A stretch of 64,000 nucleotides of DNA. It comes from Nemopilema nomurai (Eukaryota; Cnidaria; Scyphozoa; Rhizostomeae; Rhizostomatidae). Made by a program: the position numbers and the translations under genes. The notes beneath the pieces were generated by a model. That model did not search any database and had not been told where the DNA came from. It saw nothing but the letters and a program-made list of their open reading frames with translations. Location of the stretch: assembly GCA_003864495.1 (NCBI GenBank), contig ML133457.1, positions 2,108,001 through 2,172,000 on the forward strand. The letters are read 5' to 3'. Shown here in pieces: positions 54,035-64,000 of this stretch (position 1 is its first letter; each line of letters opens with the position of its first letter).

Positions 54035-57000
54035 TTACTTGTCCAGCTTTGTTTCTGCAAAGGTGCCATTGACAACAGCCCGCACTGGTTTCCCGTAGAA
54101 GTTGTATTCTCCCACGTCAGTGATGACGGCCAAACCCTTTGTGTTGCTGCCTCCTTCTGGGAATGTATCTCTAGCTGGGTAGGCTGGCTCATCATGTTCG
54201 TGAATATCAAAACCAGTCTCGTGCGCTGGAGACAAAGGAAAGCACAGATGGTAGTGAGCGGAATAGCATCGAAATAGCTCTGGGTGCCCTGTGTTACCAA
54301 GGATGCTCTTAGACCAACTTAGGCCTCCCACATATAGCTCATCGTATAGATCCTTTATTTCATCAGCGTTTGAAACGGAATTTTAATGATCAAAATTCGT
54401 GATTGGAATGTATGGTGACAGAAATGATCATTTCTTCTCTCGACAACTTAGCCTTGTTGTTTTGCATGAACGCTTTTCCAAAAGGCCCTTAAGTATGGGG
54501 TCACTAAATTTCAATGTTGCTCCTAGTGCATCGAATTGAGGAAATCGTGAAATCTATATTAAGGGTCAATAGACGATCTGATGCTTACCAATGTTGTGGG
54601 GCTTGTATGTGAGCTTTTTTGCACATGCGAATCCCGCGAGAAGGACCAGCGCAAAGGCTGCGTGCCATGCAAAGAACACGACGCAGCCAAGCATGTTCAA
54701 CCCAAACAGGTTGTAGGTCTTGATGGTGCCAGAGTAGAAGACACCTGTGTCTATTATCAGCAAAGGTGCAACAAGCACACCCAAAATTCCACCGCCAATG
54801 TTCACTAGAGAAAACACAAGTTACTCGAAATTTGTCGATCGAAGTCTATGCAGTGATTAATCTATACCACAGTCGGCAAGTGAAAGCTGAACATAGAAGG
54901 AATATGAGCGATTTAGATTAATAACTGACATAATGAAAGATTCTACTCTACCCTTGTTTATAGCAGTAACCAAAAGCAAAAATGCTATCAAAGAATCAAA
55001 GAATCAAAGAATCAAAGAATCAAAGAATCAAAGAATCAAAGAATCAAAGAATCGAAGAATCAAAGAATCAAAGAATCAAAGAATCAAAGGAAACAGGGGC
55101 ATTAGTATTTCAATGGTCCCTGGTTGCTGTTTTCAACACTGAATCAGTTTTGAGTCTAGGTTACTCGGCTACAAGTCAGGTAGTTAGAGATAATAGGGTA
55201 GAAAAGGGAAACGAGGCTATCGCAAGATGTCGAACGAATATGGTTATGGCAAGGAAATTAATTTCAGCTCTGTTTGATTCCGAGAAGAGTTGTTTTGAAG
55301 AATTTAGCGATTTAAGATAAAGATTACAGGCTTTCAATATGTGTTTATAGTCTAATTCATCAGAAATGGAAAGACCCCTCACTCAAATTGTCTTTCAGTT
55401 GATACCATTTGATGGCTAATATTTGGAAAAGGTTCAGCTGATTGTGACAACGAATTTTAGTTTATAGGAGAATTAGCACCTTTATCGATAAATTGAAGAT
55501 AAATGGAAGGGGCACTTTACCAGTGATCGTATCTGAAATGTCATCCACACGGCAAAACTTCAGTAGGACACTCCAAACAACATAAGCACAACCGGAGACG
55601 AAGCCAATAGCAAAGGCCGCATATGGATACATTACCCCCGGTGAAGCACTTATTGATACCTAGAAATGAAAATGATACACTGGTATCGGCAGGGGGTACA
55701 TAACGTCAATCGGCACAGAATTGCAGCATGAGTTAAACAGGGGCAGGGAAAATCAAAAGTTTTGTGAAATGTCTACGGTAAAGGTATATGATTTTTGAAT
55801 TAATTAAAACAGTTTTACAATTGGTTACGTGTATAATTGCAAAATTACGTAGACATTCGATGTAAGTGTTCTGCTGATTGCTAATTGATGTAATTTCTCT
55901 GCCATCAAAGGCATCGCTGCACCAGCATGTGAAATCACAAACATCGCTTTTTTATGTATAACATCGGATGGGAGTTGATTTAATGAAATAATAAGCAGGT
56001 ATTAGGATCTTTGCATCTGCAATAAATAAACAGCAACGATTGCTGTATGCTGTAGTTATTTTTTAATGAACTTAGATGGTCGAATGAATAGTGGTTGAGA
56101 AACTGGAATGCCGCCAGCAAGACTTACAAGCCCCATTATAGCACTGTTCAGAAGGGTCTTGGTGTTCCAATTGGCTCCAAAGAACGCGGTTCTTTTCAAT
56201 GAGAACGACGTGAAGCTACTCATCGATGCCGCCAAAAACGAGTTCACCATTGCACGAGATCGAAGAAGCGTTGAGCTATTCTCGATGACGTTTTTTGTTC
56301 CAAGGCCAAGGAGGATCAGGAGGGCCCCAAGAAAGATATTCTGTCGAGGAAAAATGAAAGGAATTCGTTAAGAGGAGAGCGCTTCGTCGTCATCATTATT
56401 TCTTCTTCGTGCAATTAACTTTCAGAAATGTCATTGAGGAGTTGCATGCACATAACTACCAATATACTAAGCTGAAAAAAATCATAAAAGTGACACGGTC
56501 ATTACTGCATTTGACCTTAAGACAAATCAAAGATCACAAAAGGTCGGGTATCGAAGCTAAGGAGGCCATATCGTTAAATAGATTTGAATTACTCGCCTAA
56601 CTCTTCCTTTGTTCTGTAAATTAGCTATTGACTTCACTTTAAGGGGCAAACCAGCAAACAAGGCGGGGAGATATACTGAGAGATGGGCCTCAAGAACACA
56701 ATCTTGTGTGGCCAATACATCAGGTAGAATACCAAGCCAGAATACAGAATATAGAATATGATATTTTCTGAAATATCGTTAGTAAACAAGAATTTTTTGC
56801 ACCTGTTGTAGGCGCTAACCCTTGGAAAAGATACTTTCATTTCCTTAAGTTCTTAAATCTATTATTCTGAACTTTCCCTTTGTTTTCCCTTGCACACCCC
56901 TCAGCCCTTTACCGAACACCCCACTGGCATTCCAAATCAAACACAACTAATTTGGAGCACCAAGTTTTCTGTACTGCAACAGAACATTGTAAATAAGTAA

Positions 57001-59283
57001 AGCTACGCACAGTGTTGGTCTCCCCTCCAATATCCCTCAATTTTCTTTCTCCATGGGTCCTTCGGCCGGGCCTAGCTCCTAAAAGAATTGCAGCTATCAC
57101 TGCAATGCTGCCGGCAGAAATATGAATAACACCAGCTCCCGCGTGATCCTGGAAGAAAAGACAAAAGCATTTAATGACATCATGACATCATATCAAGCCA
57201 GTAATCTAGTAAGGCTACTTGGACTATCGACACACTGTGATGTGTTTTAAAACATTTCTTCCCCATCCAACATTACCCTTTTATCACTTTCATAACCGGG
57301 TTGACCAAGAAGAGAGAAAGGGGGTTATTGCCCCCTAGGTGTTGTCTACATCAGGTTAATAAGATATAATTTCTTCTGATCTTTTGTGCATCGCCATGGA
57401 ACCAAATGGCGGAGGTCTTTGATTCTATCTGACTCTGTCCAAAATGCTTATGACGAAATGTGACTGGTAAGACTGTGTTTACATAGGGAGCAAGTAAAAT
57501 ATCTACCTTAGGCTAATACCTCGGTAGCGCATTAGCCACGAATAACAGAACATCTTTTTTAGTGCAACATAAGCACTGCAAATTGAGTGTCATTTTAGAT
57601 AGGGTAACGAAAGTCTCTCAACACACGATGATTTCCGTGCTGAAATTTTAGAAAGATATTCCTAGTAAGACAGAAGTAAAGAAAAACGTGATTTTAAACG
57701 TGCAGACAAAATATACCTAGTATAGAGAGAGGAGATATATGCGAGGCGGCGCAATGCGTCACTGCAAAGCGTAGTGGAAAGAAATCCTTCCAGTTAAAAT
57801 ACATACAATGCTAGAGCTGTTGGTGCCTGCACAATGGGGACACATATTGTCCAATAAAAGCTCTATGGCATATCACCTCAAAGAAAGGATGGGCAGATCT
57901 CAGTGGCTTACCAGGAAGGATATGTCCTTGCTGTCGGTGTTATTAAACTCAGTCGCAAGCCATCCTTTTCCTTGCCATGCCCAATGTGTTGAAACAGGAT
58001 ACACGAAACCTACCAAGGCATCACAGCTCGGCTTTAGCAATACAACAGAATTAAGCAGGCGATCAAAGAAGCTTAGGGGCGGATGGAGTTGGGTGACTGG
58101 AGCTCCGTTCGAACTGGACCTTACCACAAGGTGCAAACGTGGAATGTGGGTTGCACATTGGCATCAACTGAACAATCTTAGATGTCTAATAAATGGAGGG
58201 TCGGAAAAAATGGGGGGTCGGGGGGTGGTGGGTCGGAAATCTGAGGAAGATGTAATAAGGTGGCTTGAAATAAGCCGGGGGCTGGGAATCTAAGCGGGAG
58301 TATTGGCTCAATACGTTTTCCCCAGTCTTCAGTTTCCAGTATTCATTGGTCAAATAAAACACACCATAAGTTTATTGCACTCAATAATAAGCATTGTAAG
58401 AGCGGGAGGTGTTGGGCAAAAAATTGAAAAATTAATAAGCGAAGGGTCCTAGTAAGAGCGGGAGTGGGTGCTGGCGTTGGAAAAACATCGAAAAATTAAT
58501 AAATGAGCAGGGACCCCGCTTATTAGGCACCTAAGAGTAGCTGTCTTTAAGGTCGGTACGGCCACTTCAGATGTCAAGGACAAAGGCATCTCCAAGCAGT
58601 AGTGCATTGAACTTTTCTCATTTAAGTTAGTCTTCCCGAAACGCAGAGCGAACACGCTCATTTAACAAAATGCAGAACTCCCCGATTCCTGGAGGCCTAA
58701 CATTTCTAATTGGCTGCGATCGCTTTGCCAAAAAGTGATGTTAGGCGGTTGATTTTGAATAGATTCGCGGCTATTCACCGAGCCATCGATGGTCTCTCTG
58801 CAGAAACCTTCCTTGTCTTGGGGCCCCAACAAACACGAGAATTTGCAGCATTTACGTCAAAAACATATATTAAACAGGTCACTCAAATTTTTGGACTGCG
58901 TTAAATCAGTCCTTGCTCTGGAAGAGTGTCTCGGTAAAATATGATGGGAGGTGGATGGGGCGGTTAAAGGGTCCCAGACGGGTAATAGGAGAAGCATGGA
59001 CTGCCTTCCGTTAGCGACTGCATAGAGGCGCATTGCATTGAGACACATTTACCTGAGAGGAACACTGCAAGAAACGGGTAGATCCAGAATCTCAGTCTCT
59101 CAGCGAAGCCTCCGTTGACAATGGCAATGTATATGGCAAGGTAGGTGAAGTGCTTGAACCAGGCAGTATAATCAGCTTCGGTGGCATCGATGAGGAAGAA
59201 GTTGGAGTACGACAAAAACGAATCGCCAGACGAGCCAAAGGCGAAGGCGTATCCAGTGGCCCAGAACATGATGGCGGAGATGA
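54035..59283 (-). CDS. Amt-family ammonium transporter, N-terminal exon(s) not seen
   Basis: Seven exons on the minus strand: 59283-59053, 58009-57912, 57148-57011, 56340-56128, 55659-55521, 54804-54589, 54225-54035 (TAA), all GT-AG and in phase, about 408 residues. Amt features in order: SAIMFWATGYAFAFG, YLAIYIAIVNGGFAERLRFW, SGFVYPVSTHWAWQGKGWLA, DHAGAGVIHISAGSIAVIAA, RAMVNSFLAASMSS, NSAIMGLV, MYPYAAFAIGFVSGCAYVVWS, VDDISDTIT, NIGGGILGVL, and a cytosolic tail with GFDIHEHDEPAY. The two histidines expected in the pore appear as H in THWAW/DHAGAG/VIHIS and AWHAAF. The part normally reading WFGWFGFNxGS is instead GLGTKNVIENSS. Membrane helices 1-2 and the start codon are missing: no matching exon was found up to 60.8 kb, so they lie beyond a long intron or are lost. 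It would move ammonium across the plasma membrane. Confidence 0.9.
54987..55089. repeat. 8-bp tandem repeat (AAAGAATC)n, about 13 copies
   Basis: ATCAAAGA-phase octamer repeated without gaps, with one A-to-G variant (GAATCGAAG). It lies in an intron of the ammonium transporter gene. Confidence 0.95.
58195..58530. repeat. Internally repetitive G-rich intronic segment
   Basis: TAAGAGCGGGAG occurs near 58395 and 58452, each followed by a G/T-rich stretch and then GAAAAATTAATAA, so a roughly 57-bp unit is present about twice; the preceding 60 bases are rich in GGGTCGG. Within an intron of the transporter gene. Origin unknown. Confidence 0.5.
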
Positions 59284-59511
59284 CTAAAAGGAAGACAAAC
59301 TTTTGTGAGCGTCATTCTTACGTTTCCAAGTCGAAGCTGCGGCGAAATTGCCCCAGGGCCTCGGCCTGAAAGGGGCCCCCAAATTATGATGAAAATTTTT
59401 CACATACATCAAAAATTTACAGATTCATCTTTTAAGCCGAGTTTCTCTGAGTTCGGCAAAATTGTACTTATTGGTGGGAGGGAACCCTGATAAAATTAGG
59501 TAACCCATATA

Positions 59512-59903
59512 CACACTTTTTTTTATAAGGATCCACTTTATAAGGAACCTACATGTAGAAGGCCGATATATAAAGAACTTATACTACTAAAAACCTAAGG
59601 AACTTTTCGATTTGAAAATTGTTTATAATTGCAAGCATCAAGAGCTAAAAAGCCCGTTCCTTTCATTTGCAGCCAATACTCGCATAGATTGTTTGCTATT
59701 CGTGTGCCAAGTGCTTCCTTGAGTCGTTTCCGCATAGTCTATCTCGCCCCTCTCTCTATTAAGTGTTAAGGCTTATTGATGTGCAATGAAAATTAAGGAA
59801 CTTTTAAGGAACTTTTGGTACTAAAATATGATGACTTGAGGTCTACAAATAAGAAAATTTTGGAACTAGGCCTTGTGGTAGGTTCCTTATAAAAAAAAGC
59901 GTG
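59512..59903. mobile_element. TA-flanked MITE (full-length copy)
   Basis: Ends CACACTTTTTTTTATAAGGA (59512-59531) and inverted CACGCTTTTTTTTATAAGGA; TA lies just outside at 59510-59511 and 59904-59905. The interior repeats AAGGAACTTTT several times. A truncated relative lies at 24013-24288. No protein is encoded, and the TA target suggests a Tc1/mariner-type mobiliser. Confidence 0.8.
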
Positions 59904-59905
59904 TA

Positions 59906-60175
59906 ACATTGTTTTAATCTATGGCCAGTTCAAGTGAGTCATGTTTACATTTAGAATCGTTGCACAAAAGCGTAGTTCTAAAGAGCATATGAAAATGTGA
60001 TCTTCTATATAAAAGTGCGTAGAATAAATACTTGCTTTCATTTTAGTCAGCAGTCCACTTTAATTAGCTAAGAGGGTGTTGTCAAAAGCGTATTTAAATC
60101 GCTTATCTTTAGAATTAATGATTTTATTACATTTTAGGATATTTTATTCATGTTCTATAACGTGCATAAACGTTT
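59906..60175. other. Spacer between MITE and minisatellite
   Basis: No gene or missing transporter exon was recognised on either strand. Confidence 0.4.
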
Positions 60176-60387
60176 GGAAATAATGGGCGTTTCCCATTCA
60201 AATAATTGGAAATAATGGGCGTTTCCCATTCAAATAATTGGAAATAATGGGCGTTTCCCATTCAAATAATTGGAAATAATGGGCGTTTCCCATTCAAATA
60301 ATTGGAAATAATGGGCGTTTCCCATTCAAATAATTGGAAATAATGGGCGTTTCCCATTCAAATAATTGGAAATAATGGGCGTTTCCC
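60176..60387. repeat. 32-bp minisatellite with an internal dyad, 7 copies
   Basis: Units starting GGAAATAATGGGCGTTTCCC at 60176 and every 32 bases to 60368; the last is cut after 20 bases. The copies look identical. Each complete unit carries AATGGG-CGTTT-CCCATT, a perfect 6-bp inverted repeat. The array ends 430 bases upstream of the collagen-Ig-fibrinogen-like ORF. Confidence 0.97.
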
Positions 60388-60817
60388 TGTGTTCTTTTGC
60401 ATATTGAATTTGGGGCACTTTCCTAAGGCAATGTCTGTCTAGCCCTAAGTAGACTGGAAGAAAAGGCTGATTGAATCAAACAAGATGACTGAAGGAAAAC
60501 ATTGGCAGTTTGAGTTAAAACGCTGCGCTGCATATTATTTGCATGGCAAGAAGGCTGCGGTGGCTATCAAACAATTTTATTATTCATTTTTCTGACAAGC
60601 TTGCCATCTGTACGGTTTAATCTCTAAATTTAGGAACCAAATTGTTCGTTCCTAATATTTTTCAAAATGTCCGTTAACAAAGCCAATCTCTTTGTTAAAC
60701 TTTTATCTTTATCTCTTGAAATTGCTGGATATCAAAATAAATTGTTGCCCTAAAAGAACCAGGGTCGGCGAAACCGAGGTGTAGTGCAAAGTGTTTTTCA
60801 AAGCCATATAGAAAGAA
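60388..60817. other. Upstream region of the collagen-Ig-fibrinogen-like gene
   Basis: Presumed promoter and 5' UTR. No further motif could be supported. Confidence 0.35.
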
Positions 60818-62764
60818 ATGGAGAATAGACCATTATATTCAAATTTTGGACACCCCTCCACTCAATTTATAAATCACGTGTTGTCATGCCTTTTTAGAAA
60901 TCAAATCATCCGGAAGCGGAATACGATTGAAATGCAGTATGAATTCGAGAAAGACTCAAGTCAGTTTGTAATTCAAGACGAAATGGAGAAAAACATGGGC
61001 AAACATCACAGCGATAAAATGGTGCCGAAATGCCTTTTCATATTCGTCGGGCTGGCCGTAATAAACGTGGCTACAGTTCTGCTGTGTTTCTGGACTATCA
61101 ACATGCAGTCTAGAGAAATTGCTACGTTTAGAGAAGAAATTGATTCTTTAAACAAGAGCCTACAGATTGTCAGGCAACAGCAAAATCTCACTTCCGCCAA
61201 GCCACTTGGTGGTGGTCGAGATGCGGATCATGTCAGAGAAATCCGAAGCATCCTGAAAAAGGATGGCATTGCCCCTGATTTATGGTCTGGAAATGATTTG
61301 AAGTTGTTGTTGTATCGACTCCAGTTATCACTAGACCTTGTCGCCAATGGCAAGACAGGAACGACAACTGCTTGCCCGACGTCAGTGCTCTGTAGGGAAG
61401 GGAAAAGGGGCCCAAGAGGGAAGGCCGGTCCCATGGGCCCGAAAGGCGATCAAGGAGAGCAAGGCAGTACAGGTTCTAGAGGAAACAAAGGAGAGAGGGG
61501 TGAGCGAGGGGCAGTAGGGCCTAGGGGTCAACCTGGCCTGTCAGTGGAAAAACCTCGCATAACCTTGCGTCCACAGAACGTTACTGTTTTGAAAGGATCT
61601 GTTGCGACCTTCAAATGCGAAGCCAAAGGATATCCACAGCCGGAAATACAGTGGTATCATAATAAGGTCCTTATTTCGAAAGATGAAAGAAAGCACCTTA
61701 AAAATGATGAAAAAACGTTGGAAATTAAAATGGTCTCAGAAACAGACGAAGGCAAAATTGAATGCGTTGCAGTAAACATTTTGGGAAAGTCAATCTCAAA
61801 TGGACATTTAGTGGTCGATGTTCCACCCATCGCGTCTGTTAAAAACAAAGGGATCTTTACATACGAAGGGCGACCCATTAGAGAAGTTTGCGAATCAGTT
61901 GGTAATCCAAAGCCGACTACATTTTGGCGAAGGCAAGATGGAAAAACATTACCACCAGGTGACACACTGACACTTGACAAAGTGACAACAGCTGATATTG
62001 GCACATACGAATGCATTGCACAGAACAGAGTTGGCACATCAAGGACCACAGTCTTTCTTTTCGTAGTTGGAACAAAATCCGACTGTCGAGAGGTCTTACA
62101 GAGTGTTCCATTGTCCAAAGATGGCGTCTACAGGCTCAAATCAGGGAACCATTGGTGTCAGATGAGCCCGCTTGGTGCGTGTTGCGGTGGCGGATGGACA
62201 TTGGCGCTGAAAGCTGATGGGTCAAAGATGACATTTGCCGCCAGTGCGTCTTACTGGACAAGTAGTAACGTTTATAAGGCCCGCGATCTGGTTCGCTCAC
62301 TGTCCGATGTAGCAGAGGCTAAATTCCCAGCATTTAATTCACTGGCGTTTGGCAGAATATGCTTGGGAATTAAAGATGGGAATCGTGGCTACAATTATCT
62401 TAGTATCCCAATAGCAGGCCAGTCCCTCCTGAGCATATTTCAATCAGGAAAATTTGTCGCCACGAATTTGGGGAGAAGGAAATGGAAGAATCTGATAGTC
62501 GGGTCATCATTGCAAGTCAATTGTAACCGAGAAGGAATAAATGTGAAAGATGACCATAAGGGGTTAATAAGGGCAAGAATTGGAATCGTCGGTAATAATG
62601 AAAATCATTGCGGCAGTCCTGATTCCGCTATTGGTGCTGGTTTGCATCCATTTTCTTATCGTTGTGAAGCCCTTCGCCCCATTACTGGTGGAAACTTTGC
62701 ATTTTGTCGTCCGGATAATGGTGCCAAAGCGTTGCCAAGTGAAATATCAATTTATGTGCAGTAG
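60818..62764 (+). CDS. Type II membrane protein with collagen, two Ig and fibrinogen-like domains
   Basis: One uninterrupted ORF of 648 residues from 60818. Alternative in-frame starts at 60932 (Met39) and 60983 (Met56) are plausible; the dead paralogue aligns well only from Met56, and a TTTTTAG acceptor at 60897 could join an upstream exon. Domains: membrane segment about 71-93 after a short basic stretch, with no signal peptide, implying type II topology; coiled coil 96-125; Gly-X-Y triplets about 195-240; Ig1 about 247-335 (FKCEAKG...GKIECVA); Ig2 about 337-418 (DIGTYECIA); cysteine-containing fibrinogen-like domain 421-648 starting at CCGGGWTLALKADGSKMTF. Collagen plus coiled coil suggests a trimer at the cell surface. 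The C-terminal domain resembles coral skeletal organic matrix and fibrinogen-related proteins, so matrix binding or recognition is possible, but no function is shown. Absence of introns in such a modular protein suggests a retrocopy or intron loss. Confidence 0.88.
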   Translation: MENRPLYSNFGHPSTQFINHVLSCLFRNQIIRKRNTIEMQYEFEKDSSQFVIQDEMEKNMGKHHSDKMVPKCLFIFVGLAVINVATVLLCFWTINMQSREIATFREEIDSLNKSLQIVRQQQNLTSAKPLGGGRDADHVREIRSILKKDGIAPDLWSGNDLKLLLYRLQLSLDLVANGKTGTTTACPTSVLCREGKRGPRGKAGPMGPKGDQGEQGSTGSRGNKGERGERGAVGPRGQPGLSVEKPRITLRPQNVTVLKGSVATFKCEAKGYPQPEIQWYHNKVLISKDERKHLKNDEKTLEIKMVSETDEGKIECVAVNILGKSISNGHLVVDVPPIASVKNKGIFTYEGRPIREVCESVGNPKPTTFWRRQDGKTLPPGDTLTLDKVTTADIGTYECIAQNRVGTSRTTVFLFVVGTKSDCREVLQSVPLSKDGVYRLKSGNHWCQMSPLGACCGGGWTLALKADGSKMTFAASASYWTSSNVYKARDLVRSLSDVAEAKFPAFNSLAFGRICLGIKDGNRGYNYLSIPIAGQSLLSIFQSGKFVATNLGRRKWKNLIVGSSLQVNCNREGINVKDDHKGLIRARIGIVGNNENHCGSPDSAIGAGLHPFSYRCEALRPITGGNFAFCRPDNGAKALPSEISIYVQ

Positions 62765-62903
62765 AAAGCTCGAAAATGCTTATATTTGGAAGACTGTTTT
62801 GAAGACTATAACTGTTTTCTAAATTCAATGAGGAGCATTGAACCAGTGCTGTATACTGTAAAGCTTCCAATCAAGGCTCACTTATTTTAAAACTCCTTCC
62901 CCT

Positions 62904-62909
62904 AATAAA
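62904..62909 (+). promoter_or_regulatory. Candidate poly(A) signal of the collagen-Ig-fibrinogen-like gene
   Basis: AATAAA 140 bases past the stop codon. Confidence 0.4.
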
Positions 62910-63285
62910 TGTCCCCTCCCTGAAGGGGCATTCATGAGAATCCCTTGCCATAGCAAATGATAGAAAAATATCTTATCATTGGGTTGTTCCAAGGATGCAG
63001 AGTTAATTTGAAAACAGGTGGGAGTGAAGACCGTGCTCCAATGGGGGAGCCCTTTTGATAGATCAATCTTCGTTGCCTCATGACAAGGTGAGAGATACGA
63101 AGCTATTTGTTATGGAGTCGGCACATTCGGATATTAAAGGTGCGAATCAGCCGTTTAATTTCCTCGACGAAGATAAAGACCTGTAGAGTAATTACGTTTG
63201 ACAGAAATGAAGGAGATTTTTAACTTTTCAAATAAACGCTGTACTTGCTGATTTTGATGATTGGTTTGACCCAGTATATTTAGAA
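62910..63285. other. Spacer before the third-copy fragment
   Basis: No gene seen. The frame of the downstream fragment is open back to a TGA at about 63208, but the extra residues do not resemble the family. Confidence 0.4.
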
Positions 63286-63567
63286 ATTCCAGTTGTAGGC
63301 CAGTCCCTCCTGAGCATATTTCAATCAGGGAAATATGTCGCCTCAAATTTCGGGAGAAGGAAATGGATGACATCGTATAGCGAGTCATTGCAAGTCAATT
63401 GTAACCGAGAAGGAATAAATGTGAAAGATGACAAAGGGTTAATAAGGGCAAGAATTGGAATCATCGGTAATAATGAGTATGATTGCACCACTCCTGATTC
63501 CGCTCTTGGTATTGGTTTACATAATAAAAGGTATGGTTATCACAGAGTATCCATTTATGTTCAATAG
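63286..63567 (+). pseudogene. 3' fragment of a third collagen-Ig-fibrinogen-like family member
   Basis: In one open frame it reads IPVVGQSLLSIFQSGKYVAS, then RRKWMTSYSESLQVNCNREG and DDKGLIRARIGIIGNNEYDC, ending RVSIYVQ and TAG at 63565-63567. It aligns with the last third of the intact protein's fibrinogen-like domain but lacks about 20 residues near the end (the segment around RPITGGNFAFC). No collagen, Ig or membrane part precedes it. A partial duplication is the simplest view; an alternative terminal exon for the gene 500 bases upstream is possible but no clear acceptor was found. Confidence 0.75.
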
Positions 63568-64000
63568 GAAGACCATGTAAGCGGAAAGTGCCAAAAAATT
63601 CTATGGTTTTTTTTGTATTAAAGCTTTCTACAAAATTTTTTAAGTTCTAGAACTATTATTATTTGTTTTTTAACTTCAAACTTCTTTATTCAAAAGCGAC
63701 TCATTATCATTTTCAAGCTGGCAGGTAGAGGTTGAAGTTTACGTTTTCAAGGCTTTGATACACCGTTTTACTTCAAGTTGTGAACGCTACTAGTCCTGAA
63801 CCCTTTAACAATGTCGTCAAAGCAATGTCCTTGCTTTTGTCAACTTTATAGAAGGAAAACCCTGGTAATTTTAAATAAATAAATTATGGTCAGTGCATGT
63901 TGGAAGTGTGAAATATCAATCCTGATCTTGTATTCCAGAGGACCGTTCCCCCTGCATAGCTTTCTCATTAGCCCATTTCATTAGTTCGCATTCGCCTATG
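63568..64000. other. Window end, no gene seen
   Basis: AT-rich flank; an ATTAAA near 63617-63622 could serve as poly(A) signal for the fragment above. Confidence 0.35.

Noticed and set aside
54933..55320. ORFs with Lys-Glu-Ser-Asn repeats
   Set aside because: Generated by the 8-bp tandem repeat in a transporter intron.
60176..60387. CRISPR-like array of 32-bp units with dyads
   Set aside because: Units are contiguous and identical with no unique spacers, so this is a tandem repeat.

Overview
The window looks like animal nuclear DNA, most likely from a cnidarian (an anthozoan such as a coral or sea anemone). Its genes are split by GT-AG introns and are clearly metazoan: an NDR/STK38 kinase, a testis-specific-type serine kinase, GATD1, ITPK1 and an Amt-type ammonium transporter. 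It also carries collagen-Ig-fibrinogen-like membrane proteins whose C-terminal domain resembles that of coral skeletal organic matrix proteins. The DNA is AT-rich and full of short inverted-repeat transposons. The taxon is an inference from these family resemblances; no search was run.

Layout. 1.2-3.0 kb (-): a dead copy of a type II membrane collagen-Ig-fibrinogen-like gene. 3.0-6.9 kb: a hAT-type non-autonomous element with an intact autonomous hAT transposon (838-residue transposase, 8-bp target duplication) inserted inside it; an unoccupied sister of the outer element lies at 47.2-47.9 kb and shows the empty site. 7.4-8.0 kb: a decayed BEL/Pao-type gag. 13.1-14.7 kb (+): ITPK1-like kinase. 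17.8-25.9 kb (-): seven-exon GATD1, whose introns hold a (GA)n tract, a 68-bp tandem array and two MITEs. 28.4-40.3 kb (-): thirteen-exon NDR/STK38 kinase, rebuilt end to end. 40.5-51.3 kb: gene-poor, with MITEs and one orphan ORF. 51.3-53.1 kb (+): two-exon TSSK-like kinase. 54.0-59.3 kb (-): seven exons of an ammonium transporter whose N-terminal exon is not visible. 60.8-62.8 kb (+): the intact collagen-Ig-fibrinogen-like gene, followed at 63.3-63.6 kb by a fragment of a third family member.

The host genes do not form a pathway. The two most notable features are (1) a hAT-type element that carries a symmetric phase-1 Ig-domain exon fragment with splice signals, present twice, one copy broken by a younger hAT; and (2) a small family of uninterrupted-ORF collagen-Ig-fibrinogen-like membrane proteins (intact, dead and fragmentary copies) near both ends of the window, candidate surface recognition or matrix proteins. 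All gene models were built by hand from splice sites, reading phase and family similarity recalled from memory.
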